Shown: positions 10,301 to 21,500 of the stretch, piece after piece
Layout: each line of letters opens with the position of its first letter
Position numbering within the stretch: position 1 is the first letter of the stretch
Assembly: GCA_019828565.1 (NCBI GenBank)
Contig: JAHDYR010000005.1
Location: forward strand, 62,001-126,000
DNA: 64,000 bases
Direction of reading: 5' to 3'
Origin: Carpediemonas membranifera
Lineage: Eukaryota > Fornicata
Position numbers and translations under genes: made by a program
The notes under the pieces: model-generated
Database searches by the model: none
What the model was told of the DNA's origin: nothing
What the model saw: only the letters and a program-made list of their open reading frames with translations

Positions 10301-11749
10301 CACGTCAAGAACCCATGGCAAGGCGGCCAGCGCCCTTGAGGTGGAGAGGATGGCTGACTGAAGCGTCTCGCCTCTGAAAGCTGCGCTGAAACACACGTAG
10401 CTCTTGGCAACGCCCTGGTTTGTCGGCCACTTAGCCCGAGCAAATTGAAAGAGTCGCATCCCAAAGTCGATTTCCCGCTCGATCTTTGCTTCCATCTCCT
10501 TCATCGTCTCAATCTGTTTCTCAGTGAGATAATCAATATTGAGCATCCCGCCCTCACTCTGACCGCCACTGTACTCCTGTATTGTCACTGGAATAGACCT
10601 TGTGATGTTTCTCATCGTCCGCTGGGCCTGGGCAATGGTCACCCGCGAGTGCCTGAGTGCGGTCTCAACCTGGCCAGCACGGAGGAAGCGGGGGGCGAGA
10701 AGGAGTGGGTCGGTGGGGGCCATGTCAGCAACGTGTTTCCTGAACTTGGACGTGAGTGCAGTGGTGTACAGCATCGAGCATGCGACAAGGCCGGGTGCCA
10801 GGAGTAAGAGTGTGAGGGAGCAGAGACCGATCGCCCAGTGGCCCATGAAGGCCAGGGCGACAAGGAGGACGGCCATGCTAGTGGTCCTGATGATGTTCAT
10901 CTTGAAAGAATAGTAAGGAATGAAGATGCCGTACAAGAGCAGGTTGAGGGTGGTAAAGAAGGCCATCCAGACCCACAGGACAATGGAGTTAGACTGGAGG
11001 AATGGGATCTGATACAATACGACCGTTACCGCCTTACCCACGAGATATGCCATGTCAATTCTTGAACTGAGGCGTGAAAGAGGGTTTGATGATGTAAACC
11101 CGAATGGAAAGCTGGTCATAGTGATGCAGGCGACAACGGCAGTGATGAATGCGGCCATTGCAACTGATGAGGCGAATACGGCGATGTCAACGACGTTGGT
11201 CGAGGTTGGAACGTACTCAGCGGCCAAAGAGACAAGCACTGAGAAGACGGGGATGAAGCCTAGCGTAGTTAGGAAGATCAGCGTGAGGCGTATAAACCGT
11301 ACCAGTGTCATTGAGGGGACTTGGGCGCGTTGGATTGCTTTGGCGGCCATGATGCACATGAGTGCGAAGAAAAGGAAGAATATGACGACAAGGAGACCGA
11401 GAGCAAGGAGGATGTTCGAGTTGGTGTAGTTTGCCATCGTAGTGACGCGGGAGAGGGCGAGGATCTTCTGGAATATGGAGAAATTGCCCCAGGAACGAAG
11501 GGAGGTGTCCGTGGTATAGGAGAACATCTGGACGGCGTCCACCACCATGAAACACAGCTGCAGGATCCAAAACACTTTGCTAGGAGAGCTCGTGAGGTAT
11601 ACGAGCTCGAAGAATGTAGAACGAATGGAAGCAAGGGTTCCTACGCCCATCGTTGTAGACGAGGATGCGATACTGTCGCTCTCGCCTACCGATGACTTCC
11701 TCATCGTGTATGTTGAGGAAGCATAGCTCATTAGGCGTGGACGAGGCAT
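7325..11749 (-). CDS. TmcB/TmcC-like large multipass membrane protein
   Basis: A 1474-residue intact frame. About seven hydrophobic helices lie in the first 340 residues (for example NILLALGLLVVIFFLFFALMC). A soluble helical block of about 440-640 contains an ARAKWPTNQGVAKSYVCFSAAF segment typical of the middle of TmcB-like proteins. Further membrane segments lie near 660-690 and 905-935. A 240-residue low-complexity Ser/Thr-rich cytoplasmic stretch follows, then two more helices near 1190 and 1420-1445. The last, ILFWVVFLLLLIIFYSVYLF, leads into a short tail. The order resembles the tiny-macrocysts B/C-like family that is expanded in several protists, which may act in sensing or signalling; no adenylate cyclase or kinase domain is visible. 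The family call is an inference from overall pattern. Confidence 0.6.
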   Translation of the reverse strand: MPRPRLMSYASSTYTMRKSSVGESDSIASSSTTMGVGTLASIRSTFFELVYLTSSPSKVFWILQLCFMVVDAVQMFSYTTDTSLRSWGNFSIFQKILALSRVTTMANYTNSNILLALGLLVVIFFLFFALMCIMAAKAIQRAQVPSMTLVRFIRLTLIFLTTLGFIPVFSVLVSLAAEYVPTSTNVVDIAVFASSVAMAAFITAVVACITMTSFPFGFTSSNPLSRLSSRIDMAYLVGKAVTVVLYQIPFLQSNSIVLWVWMAFFTTLNLLLYGIFIPYYSFKMNIIRTTSMAVLLVALAFMGHWAIGLCSLTLLLLAPGLVACSMLYTTALTSKFRKHVADMAPTDPLLLAPRFLRAGQVETALRHSRVTIAQAQRTMRNITRSIPVTIQEYSGGQSEGGMLNIDYLTEKQIETMKEMEAKIEREIDFGMRLFQFARAKWPTNQGVAKSYVCFSAAFRGETLQSAILSTSRALAALPWVLDVKYFQFICTKYRSALYEDSSVISKLEAQRNMAILLRSQRQLADALGVFWTQVLSSRGQQLTLSQFKALSTATERISTLQNSTEKLYQRMLANPTPRVLRSYSQYVQLFNSTDAVKNYCDELLGLADELEVAPASDNDTKTRLRFGPINLQGSTASYAFLHVRAVLSAVLIALLFTVSVGACLFILKLYEHIMYQTIGVISVATGIQHIAMGLVSSRSANPVILVSGTVYCGPIWSALIQELPIDVIKDTMALYYDASDMYINGDITISGDRYGPVKDINYGIFDTAMNTVLVAATHGLYNLPNLLKEQTIAVTKYQGGAPHHIETASLMEYVSELIQVSEAIAECFVERLEAGHSDMTTHCAPVTDTLLEYEGTLASRTVLDALDNVSNRVFVVSQLFVVIESALCLCIFFLFILCCFIVSIFLYLAPMAKDTSFTVHILQMFAGIPEQTLVSILDRFQAYRNSRLKSHEEAQVQSLGELIPSRTMTPYVSSLLKLDQTRSAPEHSKAWPRTEIINSSNASKSGLGTPAPMHSHSQLGDGDTSRSRLDLPHIAETASTLSDTSQPSPANSDTGVTDGEKTGAESADFVESAVALNQPSSVGRKTRSVVLQTASTRMIVDPLVITDGDDFEEGDLEDAGQFNALTARVASQKKLEVLEKQDSGSGVPADSQTKLVRSSSRHSVVMSNSTIRLSVAMRQLPALCSWMGLFAAIYILMCLFAIYQTADVSQTSVTMFYQYQSSVRLRGMILTAASCTVGFGTTSPTNLTIAQALMTRQFADAAPFVSHLSGDAARDQAIVVDAWDWMPSWGRSWNNMFLDIFIQDTWVKGSYSDEIVDLLYDAECVRILDKYCDASYSRPYSATKHGIITVSQAYLSSARDYAADMQSFNFATDDFLFMVDSVEKDVAPAIVRLSFILRDRFTELLSSTQSDMILFWVVFLLLLIIFYSVYLFRTIIRISKTRRHFGVLFKMLPRDELPSKLTDAFVEIFPDDSL

Positions 11750-12045
11750 CTTCAGCTGCTGGATCTCGTTCGACTCTGGCGCGACTGCAGGAGAAAGATT
11801 CGCGATGACAGATTCAGGAGAGGAGAGGTGAATCGGGATTGGTCTTCGTAAAGTACTTGATGATATCAGCGCAGATTCGGTTCTGTTTTCCCAAATTTGA
11901 TCTCAAATTCTCGTACCACTACCAACGAATACCACCGAGTCAGTGATAAAACGCTGCATTTTGAAGCAAACCCAGACATGCGGAGTTCTGCGGAGACTGC
12001 TGAATGGACGCCAGGCAATCTGCAGCTTGTCATCATTTAGTACTT

Positions 12046-13065
12046 TCAGGCGAACATATTGTATCCGAAATCGAAACTGGGCTCAATCTTGCGCATCACA
12101 GCTTGGTTCATCAGGAATTCTGCAGAGTCGTCCGCAAACGTTAGAGACTGAGGGCGAGAATGGTATTCCTGAGGAGCTATAGCGTGTGCATAGAATGAGC
12201 TGCTCGACGACGGAGATGGCAGATCGTGTATCATGTAGTTATCCACGTGGAACGGGTCTCCGTCCAAGAGGGCGGGACAGTGGGTTGGGGTTGGCGTCCG
12301 GGCAAGGTCTGGAACGGATGTGGCGATAAATCCGAATGGTAAAGGAGGGGCGGCAGGTCCAGGGAGGGAAGTGAATAGTTCCTCTCCTGAGGTCCGAAAC
12401 GAACAGTTGATACGGGATTCGGGGGCTGAGGCGCGTTCGATAGAGGCGGCGATGCGTTTCGATAGGGTATCAACTATCAGCTTGTGCCGCATGGTGTACT
12501 TGGCATCACAGTTGTGGTAGGTCCTTGGGTCGTCGGCAGGAGTGACGACGGAGAGGATCTCTGCTGCAATAGCAGAGGAGATCCAGTTGCGAAAACGTGT
12601 TCGCTTATCACGGTACTTGCGCTGGGAGCTCTCAACACCGAGTGAAAGGTCGTCCTTCGACAGAAGGTAGACCTCATCGATGACGTCACTCAAACTCGGG
12701 TGAGTCGGCGTTGTTACCGTATGCCCAAAGGCATTGAAGGCAGTGAGTATCTGCTCCAGTGACGACTTGACGGACTCGTCGTGTTGAACATACTCGGTGG
12801 CGACGACAGCCTGAAGCGTGGCACAAACTGAGCGAAACTCGTCTGTCTTGAGTGTCATACGAGCGTATGAAACAGCAAGACAAATGAGTTTCCCCCAGTC
12901 TTTGCCAGCTAGGACTTGCTCGATGGCTGTGATGTTACAGCCATCGTAGATAGAACTCGTTTTGAACTTGAGGCAAAGCTCAACCGCGCTAGACAGGGAA
13001 TTTTTCTTTCCGCATCTGCTCCGCTGTTGGTCTTTGGCTCTGGAGGTCACACGAGTTCTATTCAT
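12046..13065 (-). CDS. Unknown protein, 339 residues
   Basis: The frame is intact with an ATG at 13065 and TGA at 12046-12048. The middle third (about residues 35-230) is predicted helical, with an IYDGCNITAIEQVLAGKDWG segment near its start. The C-terminal third is Pro/Ser-rich and looks disordered. I do not recognise a family and see no signal peptide or membrane segment. It lies 296 bp upstream of the TmcB-like start in the same direction and is divergent from the DHHC gene. Confidence 0.65.
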   Translation of the reverse strand: MNRTRVTSRAKDQQRSRCGKKNSLSSAVELCLKFKTSSIYDGCNITAIEQVLAGKDWGKLICLAVSYARMTLKTDEFRSVCATLQAVVATEYVQHDESVKSSLEQILTAFNAFGHTVTTPTHPSLSDVIDEVYLLSKDDLSLGVESSQRKYRDKRTRFRNWISSAIAAEILSVVTPADDPRTYHNCDAKYTMRHKLIVDTLSKRIAASIERASAPESRINCSFRTSGEELFTSLPGPAAPPLPFGFIATSVPDLARTPTPTHCPALLDGDPFHVDNYMIHDLPSPSSSSSFYAHAIAPQEYHSRPQSLTFADDSAEFLMNQAVMRKIEPSFDFGYNMFA

Positions 13066-13384
13066 CCGTTTTCTCGCTTATGGCGGAGAAAGTCCGACTG
13101 TATCCAAGTCATTTTCTCTAAATGTCGAGATTCCCCTGGAGATACTCAATTCATGTGTTGGGAGAGCTGCCCGTTAGTCTCAAATGTATGCACCTCCCAA
13201 CACCATTTTCAACTTTGGATGGCTTCATCTGCAATCAAGTCTGGAGTGTAAAAATCGTCTCCAACTCATAAATCACGTATAAGAGTCCAATAATCGTAGT
13301 TTCGTTCCGAAATTCCGCCTTTTCCACGGCCCGTAGCTGGTGCACTTTAAAGCTTGAAAACGGCGATTCGGCCGTAAATCCCCG
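13066..13384. promoter_or_regulatory. Divergent intergenic region
   Basis: About 320 bp separate the minus-strand unknown gene and the plus-strand DHHC gene, so promoters for both should lie here. I see no clear conserved motif. Confidence 0.35.
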
Positions 13385-14557
13385 ATGCGCACAGCTAAGA
13401 TCCTTCTAAATGGTAGGATCGTTCTAGGACCACAATGGAAGTATCTAGTTTGCTCCATTCTCCTCATAACCCTTCCATCGCTTTACTTTATCGTCACAAG
13501 TGCCATTCCTTTCTCAATCTTCGTTCATTGGGCACCAATGCTACCATTTTATCCTCTCCCAGTTATAACGATCGTTTTCCTTCTCCGTGCGGCCCTTTTA
13601 GACCCCGGGATCATTCCCCGACGACCGGCCCCCCCTCTTCCGGCCGAGGACGAGGGAATCTTCCACTCCATGTCCCCAGTGATGGTCCAGACGGTGCTAG
13701 TGTGGGGAAACAGGATGCATATCAAGAAATGCGACACCTGCCACCTCCACCGGCCGTTGCGGACTTACCACTGTCGTATATGCGACGTTTGCGTCAGAAA
13801 GCACGACCATCACTGTCCCTGGCTCGGCACATGCGTTGGTGCGCATAACTACAAGTCATTCATCTTTCTCATCGTCTCTGTCACCATCTTTAGCTTCGTT
13901 TACTGCCTCTATTTCCTTCTTTTATGGGCATCCGCCATTGTTCTCGCTGTCATCTACGCAATCCGCCGCGAGTTCGTCAGGGCCATCTACACAGCCCTCG
14001 CCCTCGCCCTGCCGCCCATCCCACTCGCCCTCCTCGACCTCTTCGTCGGCAGCGGCATCACTGTCCTAACTGTCCAGCATGTTCGTCTCATTGCCCAGGG
14101 TGAGACGACTCATGAGCACATCATGCTCACTCCACACATGAGGCGGCCATACCGGGGCAACGTCTACCAGAACATCCTCGCCTTCCTCAAGACCAGTCCG
14201 CAGTCGTTGCTTCGAACGCCTCGGAGTGAGATTGATTACGACGCACTTTTAGACCATAGCAGCACGTACGTCCACCCTGCCCGCAATGCCGCGCCCACTA
14301 CTGGCCATGACATCGGCCCGACTACACTTGACTGTGCCATGAGGACTGACGACACCTGCATCTCGACCTCGCACCACTTCCCTGCCACAGAAAGCGATGC
14401 TTCGTATGTCGGCGAGGCCTGTGGGAGCGATGTGGGCATGTCAGAGAGTGCCACCGTCTTCAACGCCTCATTCATGGTGGAAGGGGTGGTTGAACAGGAG
14501 CTGCCTGAGGCTGAGGGATCTCCCAGTGTTGCTGCCATCGTACCAGGGGAACCATAG
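13385..14557 (+). CDS. DHHC palmitoyltransferase
   Basis: A 390-residue protein with the zDHHC S-acyltransferase core: a Cys-rich domain (CDTCHLHRPLRTYHCRICDVC) leading to DHHC at residues 141-144 in KHDHHCPWLGTCVG. Two hydrophobic segments precede it (YLVCSILLITLPSLYFIV and FYPLPVITIVFLLRAALL) and two follow (FIFLIVSVTIFSFVYCLYF and about 215-235), the usual four-helix topology with the active site on the cytosolic side. The family transfers palmitate to cytosolic cysteines of membrane-associated proteins. The last 100 residues are polar and divergent. The end is 97 bp upstream of the NUS1-like start in the same direction. Confidence 0.92.
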   Translation: MRTAKILLNGRIVLGPQWKYLVCSILLITLPSLYFIVTSAIPFSIFVHWAPMLPFYPLPVITIVFLLRAALLDPGIIPRRPAPPLPAEDEGIFHSMSPVMVQTVLVWGNRMHIKKCDTCHLHRPLRTYHCRICDVCVRKHDHHCPWLGTCVGAHNYKSFIFLIVSVTIFSFVYCLYFLLLWASAIVLAVIYAIRREFVRAIYTALALALPPIPLALLDLFVGSGITVLTVQHVRLIAQGETTHEHIMLTPHMRRPYRGNVYQNILAFLKTSPQSLLRTPRSEIDYDALLDHSSTYVHPARNAAPTTGHDIGPTTLDCAMRTDDTCISTSHHFPATESDASYVGEACGSDVGMSESATVFNASFMVEGVVEQELPEAEGSPSVAAIVPGEP

Positions 14558-14654
14558 TTGCCATAAAGATCAGTGGTGCGGCGTTGTGTTGTCAAGGCAA
14601 GGCACTGTGGCCTGTAATCGGCTACCCCGACCCAAGAGGAGTCTGATCGTGTTC

Positions 14655-15401
14655 ATGGCAGAAAAGAACAGCAATCCTGCTCCTTCCTGCACCATAGCCC
14701 GTTGTTGCTGGATATCGGCACTAATTCAGCTTACTCTTCGCTTAGGGTTGCGGATCGGGCATTACGTGGCCTATCGCTGGGACAAGTTCCAAAGCCGAAG
14801 CTACGGGAAGTATTGGACCATGCAGGATCGCGTGCCTACACTACACAAGCGCCCTACACACGTCTGTGTCGCTACAGCGATGACTCCGTCTGATTCCCGC
14901 GATCTTGCTGCACTCGTTGTCCATCTCATCCAACTGCAGATCCACCGTGTCTCCGTCGTCATGGACGGTGTGAGCGCAGAGCAGCTGGCTGAGGTGAACC
15001 CCTTGTTGCAGGAGTGGATGGCTATCAATCTCTTCAGGGTTACGACAGCGAACATTCTTTTCACCCAGCCCGGGTACGTTAGGGACGAATCAGTGCTCAC
15101 AATAGACATCAGAGACGACTTGACTCGGCCTGAGTGTTCTGCCAACGCAGTAATCGACCTGGTCACCAAGGACGGCGCTGAGAAGGCACACTCTGAGAAT
15201 CCAAAGGTTTTGTCTCAGGCGCTTGCATCATCTGCTGACTGCATCCTGTTCTGTGGCGAGCGGCCTTCTCTACTCGACCAGGTCCCATCCCTGACTGATG
15301 GCGGGGTGGAACTGAGCCTGCCCTCCCTCAAGAGAGTCACGCCAGCCAGGGTCTACCGGGCAATGAAGGCATACTCCAACAGGGCTAGTAAGAAGGAGTG
15401 A
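14655..15401 (+). CDS. NUS1/Nogo-B-receptor-like cis-prenyltransferase subunit
   Basis: I take the ATG at 14655 because upstream codons in this frame overlap the DHHC coding region. The 248-residue product has an N-terminal hydrophobic stretch and a central cis-prenyltransferase-like segment (DLAALVVHLIQLQIHRVSVVMDG). Its C-terminus, ELSLPSLKRVTPARVYRAMK then AYSNRASKKE, lines up with the conserved LPSH...F..AL..YA..E end of NUS1 proteins. NUS1 has no catalytic activity of its own but pairs with the dehydrodolichyl diphosphate synthase subunit at the ER to make dolichol for N-glycosylation. The conserved C-terminal RxG motif of NUS1 appears to be lost or changed here. Similarity is modest, so the call is tentative. 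Confidence 0.55.
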   Translation: MAEKNSNPAPSCTIARCCWISALIQLTLRLGLRIGHYVAYRWDKFQSRSYGKYWTMQDRVPTLHKRPTHVCVATAMTPSDSRDLAALVVHLIQLQIHRVSVVMDGVSAEQLAEVNPLLQEWMAINLFRVTTANILFTQPGYVRDESVLTIDIRDDLTRPECSANAVIDLVTKDGAEKAHSENPKVLSQALASSADCILFCGERPSLLDQVPSLTDGGVELSLPSLKRVTPARVYRAMKAYSNRASKKE

Positions 15402-15587
15402 GATCGTCCTGGGCCGTAAAGTATCGCCCAACTTCCTGAAGAAGGCTGAGCTTGGTCTGGCAGGGTTCGTTGGAGAATCCAACAGCCAGCATTAAGGTAT
15501 AACTACAATATGGTCTACATGTGACTGGTCAAATTCTTTCTTGACACGAGACACGCGACATTTGTAAGAAAAAAATGCAACAAGCTC

Positions 15588-18500
15588 ATGACCGATCCAC
15601 CTGCCAAGATATCCGCAGTAGAGAAGCGCCGTGCAAGAATACTACGCACTGTCGAGCACTATTTCAGCGATCGCAACTATCCAAGGGATAACTTCCTCAA
15701 GAGTGCGATACTCGAGGGCAAAGGCTCTATGGACGTCGAAATTGTCCTCAGCTTCGATAGAATGATAGCTTTAGATGTCCAACAGCCAGAGATCTTCGAA
15801 ATATGCAAGGGAAGTGACGTTGTTGCATTCCAAGACAGCGGCCGTCGAATCAGACGACGGCGACCAGCCCCGCTGAAGCCCAGGTTCACTCAGACCCCAG
15901 ATAACGTGGTGCACATCACTGGGTTCCCCACAACGCTTGACCGGAACGCCATGGAGGACTTCATTGCCGATCACATCCTGACGTTCGTTCGTGTTGGTTC
16001 GGCCAAGCCTCCAGGCTCATGTTACCTCGAGCTCAAGAGCAACGCTGATATGGAGCAGGTGCTGGTTGACGGCCTGACCTACGAAGGTACAGCACTCACG
16101 TTGACTCGGAAGGCTGAGATCATTCGCCAGCAGGCGGAGGCCAGGAAGGCCAGGGCTGAGGCCAACCCTGTGTCCAAGCGTGGCCCGGCAACCCGCCCCG
16201 CCAAGGACGCGCAAGCTGAGACTATCTCCCCTTCCGAGGGAGCCCTCGCCCTCGCCGAGCCCCTGCCAGACGACCTTTCCATCGGCGAACGGGTGCTGTA
16301 TCTCGTTGAGCTCTCAGCGATGGCCTTCACAGACTTCAAGCAGGTCGCCTTCACTGATATATTCTTCTTCAACGACGAGTTCGGCTTTGATCTCGTCGGA
16401 AGCTCCTCAGTGGGCGTCACCCGACGCGGTGAGGCTGAGACGGCGGTGGTTCACCTCATCGACGGTGGGAAAATCACGACCAAGACTCAGGAACATATTG
16501 GCCAGCTCATCGTCGACCACCTCAAGAACTCTTACCCGAACGACCTGATCGCCTTCAAGGTTGTCTCAGAAGGCACTTGGCGCGGCGTCCTAATAACCAT
16601 GAACCGAGCCGAGCCCCTGCGGGTTTTCATGGGCTCCCCCAATGACACTCGAATCCATGTCTCCAGGGCCCTCTCAACTGTCGCCCAAGGCTTCCTAGGA
16701 CAGGCAGTGCGGTATTTGCTGGCACTGGTCATCCGCGCGATGCCTACGACCAACACTAACCTGCTCGCCTCACTTGTCCTCGCGCTGCTAGTGAAAGCCA
16801 AGTTGATCAGTCCTTTTACTATGGGCGAGATTCCCGAGGTTACTGCGGCCAGCAATGGTCAGCCGGACGAGCTTCTTTCCCATCTCGGACAGGTGCTTGT
16901 TGATTCAATCAACGGCCATGAGCGACTTCTCACTTTCTCTGCTTCCACTGTGAAATGCTCCTCGGCCACCTCAGTAGAGGTCTGGATTGATCCAGATGCC
17001 AAGAAGTCTGGTGTCTCTGTGAATGGCGCTCATCTGAGAGCACTCAAGGAAGCTATGGTCTGGCTCCTGGCCCAAGAACCCGAGCCCTGCTGTGAACCGA
17101 CGACCCCTGCCAGGACCCCAGCCCGTCATAGAAAGACCAAGATTGACCGCCCGAAAGCACACGTATGGAACGAGCTTCCGATCTTGTCCCATCGCGAGCG
17201 ACTGATTGCTGAGATCATCGAGAAGCGCCTTATTGTGCTTGTGGCCGAGACAGGCTCGGGCAAGTCCACCCAGACTCCGCAATACCTCGCCGAATGCCGC
17301 AAGTTCCCCGGCCTCGTCGCCTGCACTCAACCCAGACAGTTTGCCGCAACCTCTCTGGCTGAGCGCGTTGCTGTCGAGTACGAGGGACCCCAGTCTCAAC
17401 CAGGCCGTGCAGTGGGCTATGAGACCTCTGCTCGCACTAAGAGGGGCAGGGAGATGGTCTATTTGACGGACGAATGCCTCCTAAGACGGGCGACAGCTGA
17501 CCCCCTCCTAAGTGACATCTCGGTCCTTGTCATCGATGAGGCCCATGAGCGGTCGCTCAATACTGATATTGTGCTGGGTATCGCCAAGCAGATTCTTGAA
17601 AAACGACAGGACTTTTGGGTTGTGATAGCATCCGCCACCATCGACCCAACCCGCTTCTTCGAGTTCTTCGGCGTTGACCAAACCCACCTCTTCCAGGTCG
17701 GCGGCCGCACCTACCCCGTCACCACTGAGCACCGGTTTGATGGGGCAAAGGAGCTTCGACAGTTTATGCGGGTCGACCCCCGAGACGTTGCCGCGGTGGT
17801 GACTCAGTCGTTCGAGGATTCCGATATCCCGTTCGGACACGCGCTCGTCTTTATGACCGGCCAGGCAGACGTCACCAAGACGTGCAAGGCCATCGCCGCC
17901 GCCACAGATGACTCTGTCACTGTCCTACCACTGTACGGCAGCCTGCCTCCAGCAGAGCAGAATAAGGTGATGCTGTTCGACTCGGATCCCGACCGAGCGC
18001 CCGGAGACCGTATGTGCGTCGTTGCTACAAACATGGCCGAAACCTCCTTGACCATCTCCGGCGTCACCCTCGTCGTGGACACAGGCCTGGCGAAGGAGGC
18101 CAGGTTTGATCCGCAGGCTCGCTGTACTGTCCTCGAGACCGTCTTTATCTCTAGATCCTCGGCTGATCAGCGTAGTGGCAGAGCTGGCCGTGTCAGGCCC
18201 GGTGTCTGTGTCAGAATGTACCCGCCCGAGGCTATATCTCGTCAGTCAATCGAGCCAGAGATTCTGAGATCATCACTAGACCTCGTGTGTCTTCGTCTGA
18301 CGTCGCTTGCCCAATCCCCCCTCTCATTCCCCTTCATGGACCGCCCGACTGATGAGAACCTCGCCGCCGCCATCAACACGATCACTGGTTTTGAATTAAT
18401 CAAAATTACTGACGACGAGGTTCGTATTACGAAGAAGGGTCGACTCTTCCTCGACCTTCCGACTGAGCCCCGCTTCTCCGAAGTGCTCTTCCAGGCAGTC

Positions 18501-21500
18501 GAGAGCAACATTCTCGGGCTAGCCGCTGATGTCATTTCTCTCTTTGCCACAGGAAGGTCAATATTCTTTGTTGCGCCCGAAGACGCCGACACTGCCATCA
18601 AAATCCAACGACAGGCTCAGCGCTACAAGGACGACGCCCATCATCTCCGGTCAGTGCTGGTGGGGTATGAGAAGTGCGAGACCAAGGCCGCTCGGGCATG
18701 GCACGCTAAGGTGAATAACCTGAACAACAAGACGATGGAGATGGTCTCCGGCATCAAGAAGACCATCCTCGAGGCCTTATCTCGCGCCAAGTGGCTCCAA
18801 CCACAGGATACGTCGCCCAAGGATGTCTTAGCCTTCTCCGCCCTCGGACACATGCTCGCCAGCTGCTTCCCGGAGTCAGTGTGCCAGCGCATGGGCTCTG
18901 ACAGCAGAGTATTGGCGACCGGCCGCCATGGCCTCGTTTCAGACAGCTCAGTTGTCAGCAGCCCCTTCTTCATCGCCCTCAACGTCACCGTCATTGGCGA
19001 TTCCCGCGCTTTCTTCTCAGCAACGAGCGAGCTGGTCACGCGAGGCATGCCGCACTCAGTCTCGACCTTGCTCGAGGAACGCGCGTTCGTGCCCGCGTTC
19101 GAGGCAGACGGTCTCTCCTTCACCGGCTACAGCCATGCCATCCTCGACGCCCTCGGCATGCCCCGTAAGTTCTCTGGTTCTGACCCCACTTCCCTCCTGA
19201 ACCCGCCCGTGTCGCTCAACCTAGTGCTCCGGCCGATGTTCCAGGGATCCCGATGCGTCGTCTACTCCCACCCGTCGGTTGAAGAGACGGTGCAGGATAT
19301 AGTACAGGCGGCTGTCGACATGAGACGGACTGAGCTGCTGGAAGGACAGACTCCCATCACATACCAGGGCGCACAGCTGCTGTTCAAGGCTGGTGGTGAA
19401 CTTGTGGCAGCTGCTCCAGCCCCGACCTCAATCCGTGTCTCACTAATCGAGATTCGCGAATCTGGTTCGGATCTCCAGATTGACTCTGTCGAAGATCTCG
19501 AGTCCTTGCTCACTGAGCTTCTCGGGGGCGAAGCTGCGTTCAAGGCGGCTGTGAAGGAGTGCTGGATCAATCAGACCCAGACAACAGCGTCAGTCGTGCC
19601 CCAGTCGGCAGATGATGAGGTCAAAATCAAGGAGATCTTCGCGACAATATCTGAGACTGCATCTATCGATCGGTCCTCCATTACCACTGCTGAGGTTCCG
19701 TTCAGTGGTCTCGAGATCCTCGTCAACGTCCGGGCCCGCTTCCCGGACGTCACCATCAAACGATTCATTGCCAACGTATATGCCTTCAATCTCCCCGCAA
19801 ACCTCGACCCCACCCTTCTCAGACAGACAATAGGACCCATGGCAACAGCTGCAACCATGAAGCCCCATAGGAAGTCCGCCCTCGTCTCCAACGCCACTGT
19901 CAGACTCCGTATCCCCCTCGACTCCAGCCCAGAGTCACTCCTGGCTCTGAATGAAAAGATCAACTCCGCCATCACGACCAAGTACGGCTCCGTCGAGGGC
20001 TTCGGCTACCCCTCTGGTGCCAAGCCAGTCCAGGCCTCCTTTATCGTGCAGTTTAAGTCAACCACGGAACTCAAGGCCGCCCTTCAGAGCGGGGTTATGC
20101 CGGGTGCCACGATCAACGCGGTCTACCACTGCCGGCACCCCGAGCTTGTCGACCATAGCCTCGTTGCAGTCAACGTCACCTCTCGATTCCCCACCGCCAA
20201 GGTGAAGGTCATCTCGCCAGGTCCCGCCAAACCTGGCATGACCCAGCGAAAGGAGTACTTCTCCATCGCGGGGACCGACCTTGTAGAGGCAAGCAAGGCT
20301 CTCAAGGCGATCAAGCAGGTCGATGCCCCAGTCCGCCTTCAGTTGAACGCCCCACACACAATATTCTTCGCCAAGAAGCACCTAGTCAACTACAGCAACC
20401 GCCAGAAGCTTCAGAACAAGTGCCAGGTCTCCATTGATGTCCACGAGCGGACATTCAGGAACTCTACCGACGTCCGTAGTGTCAGTGTCCATGTCTATGG
20501 TTCGTCAGCCGGCAAGTCTGCATTTGTCAGCGAGATGCGGCGACTCACTGACCAGGCAACCGCTTGTGTCGCGTTCTTCCCTCTTTCCCGCCGGATATCA
20601 CCTAGGACGCAGTATTTCATCCGATCCAAGGCCAAGAGGCGCTTTGAACGGTGCTACATTAACTTCAAGAACGACGTGGTGCACGGCTCCCTCGATACCG
20701 GCGTCTACACCGGCTCTGAGTGCGGCCAAGCCAAGCTCATGGAGTTCTTCGCTGAGGAGATTCTCGGGGATGCCCAAGGAGAAGATCATACCTGTTGCGG
20801 CTGCGACAACTTTGCGAACAAGACACTATTCTGTTGTGGTCACCGGATCTGCACCTCTTGTATCACGTGTCAGGTCGAGGATCCCCGAAGCACGCTGGTG
20901 AGCTGTCCCCAATGCCGGATGCCCCTTTCCATTGCTGATATTCGACAGGCCTTCCCCGACACAGCCTCTGGGGAGCAGGCCCTCGTTGTTGTAGCCCGTA
21001 GACGCGCGACTTTCATCAAAACCTCCAGTATCGTCTGCTGCCCCCATTGCGACGCGTTTCAGCGCAGAGAACCACACTTCTGTACCTGTACGAACTGCTG
21101 TGACGGTTTCTGTGCCTCGTGTGGGTCGACCGACATGGGTCACGCAGGGCTATCCTGTGATGAATTCAAGCGGGTTTCACAGATGGCCGGGGACTTCATC
21201 GCCACCGTGTTCGACCAGTGTCGGTCTTATGCATATGACAAATGGCCGTGTGACCTTGCCAAGATCTCCCAAGTCACTCTCAACCCCGGCCTCGCACTCG
21301 GCTGCCCGTCGATGCAGAGGTTCGCCTCATTTATCGCTGAGCGGGAGATCCAGCTCAACCCCGCCAACCTCCAGCTGGCGTGGCATGGCACTGATATCAA
21401 CGCCCTTGCCCCCATATGTAACGATGGTTTTGACCCTGCCCGCCGTAGTGGTCAGGTTCACGGCCCCGGCACCTACACTGGATGGACGCCGAATGTCTCT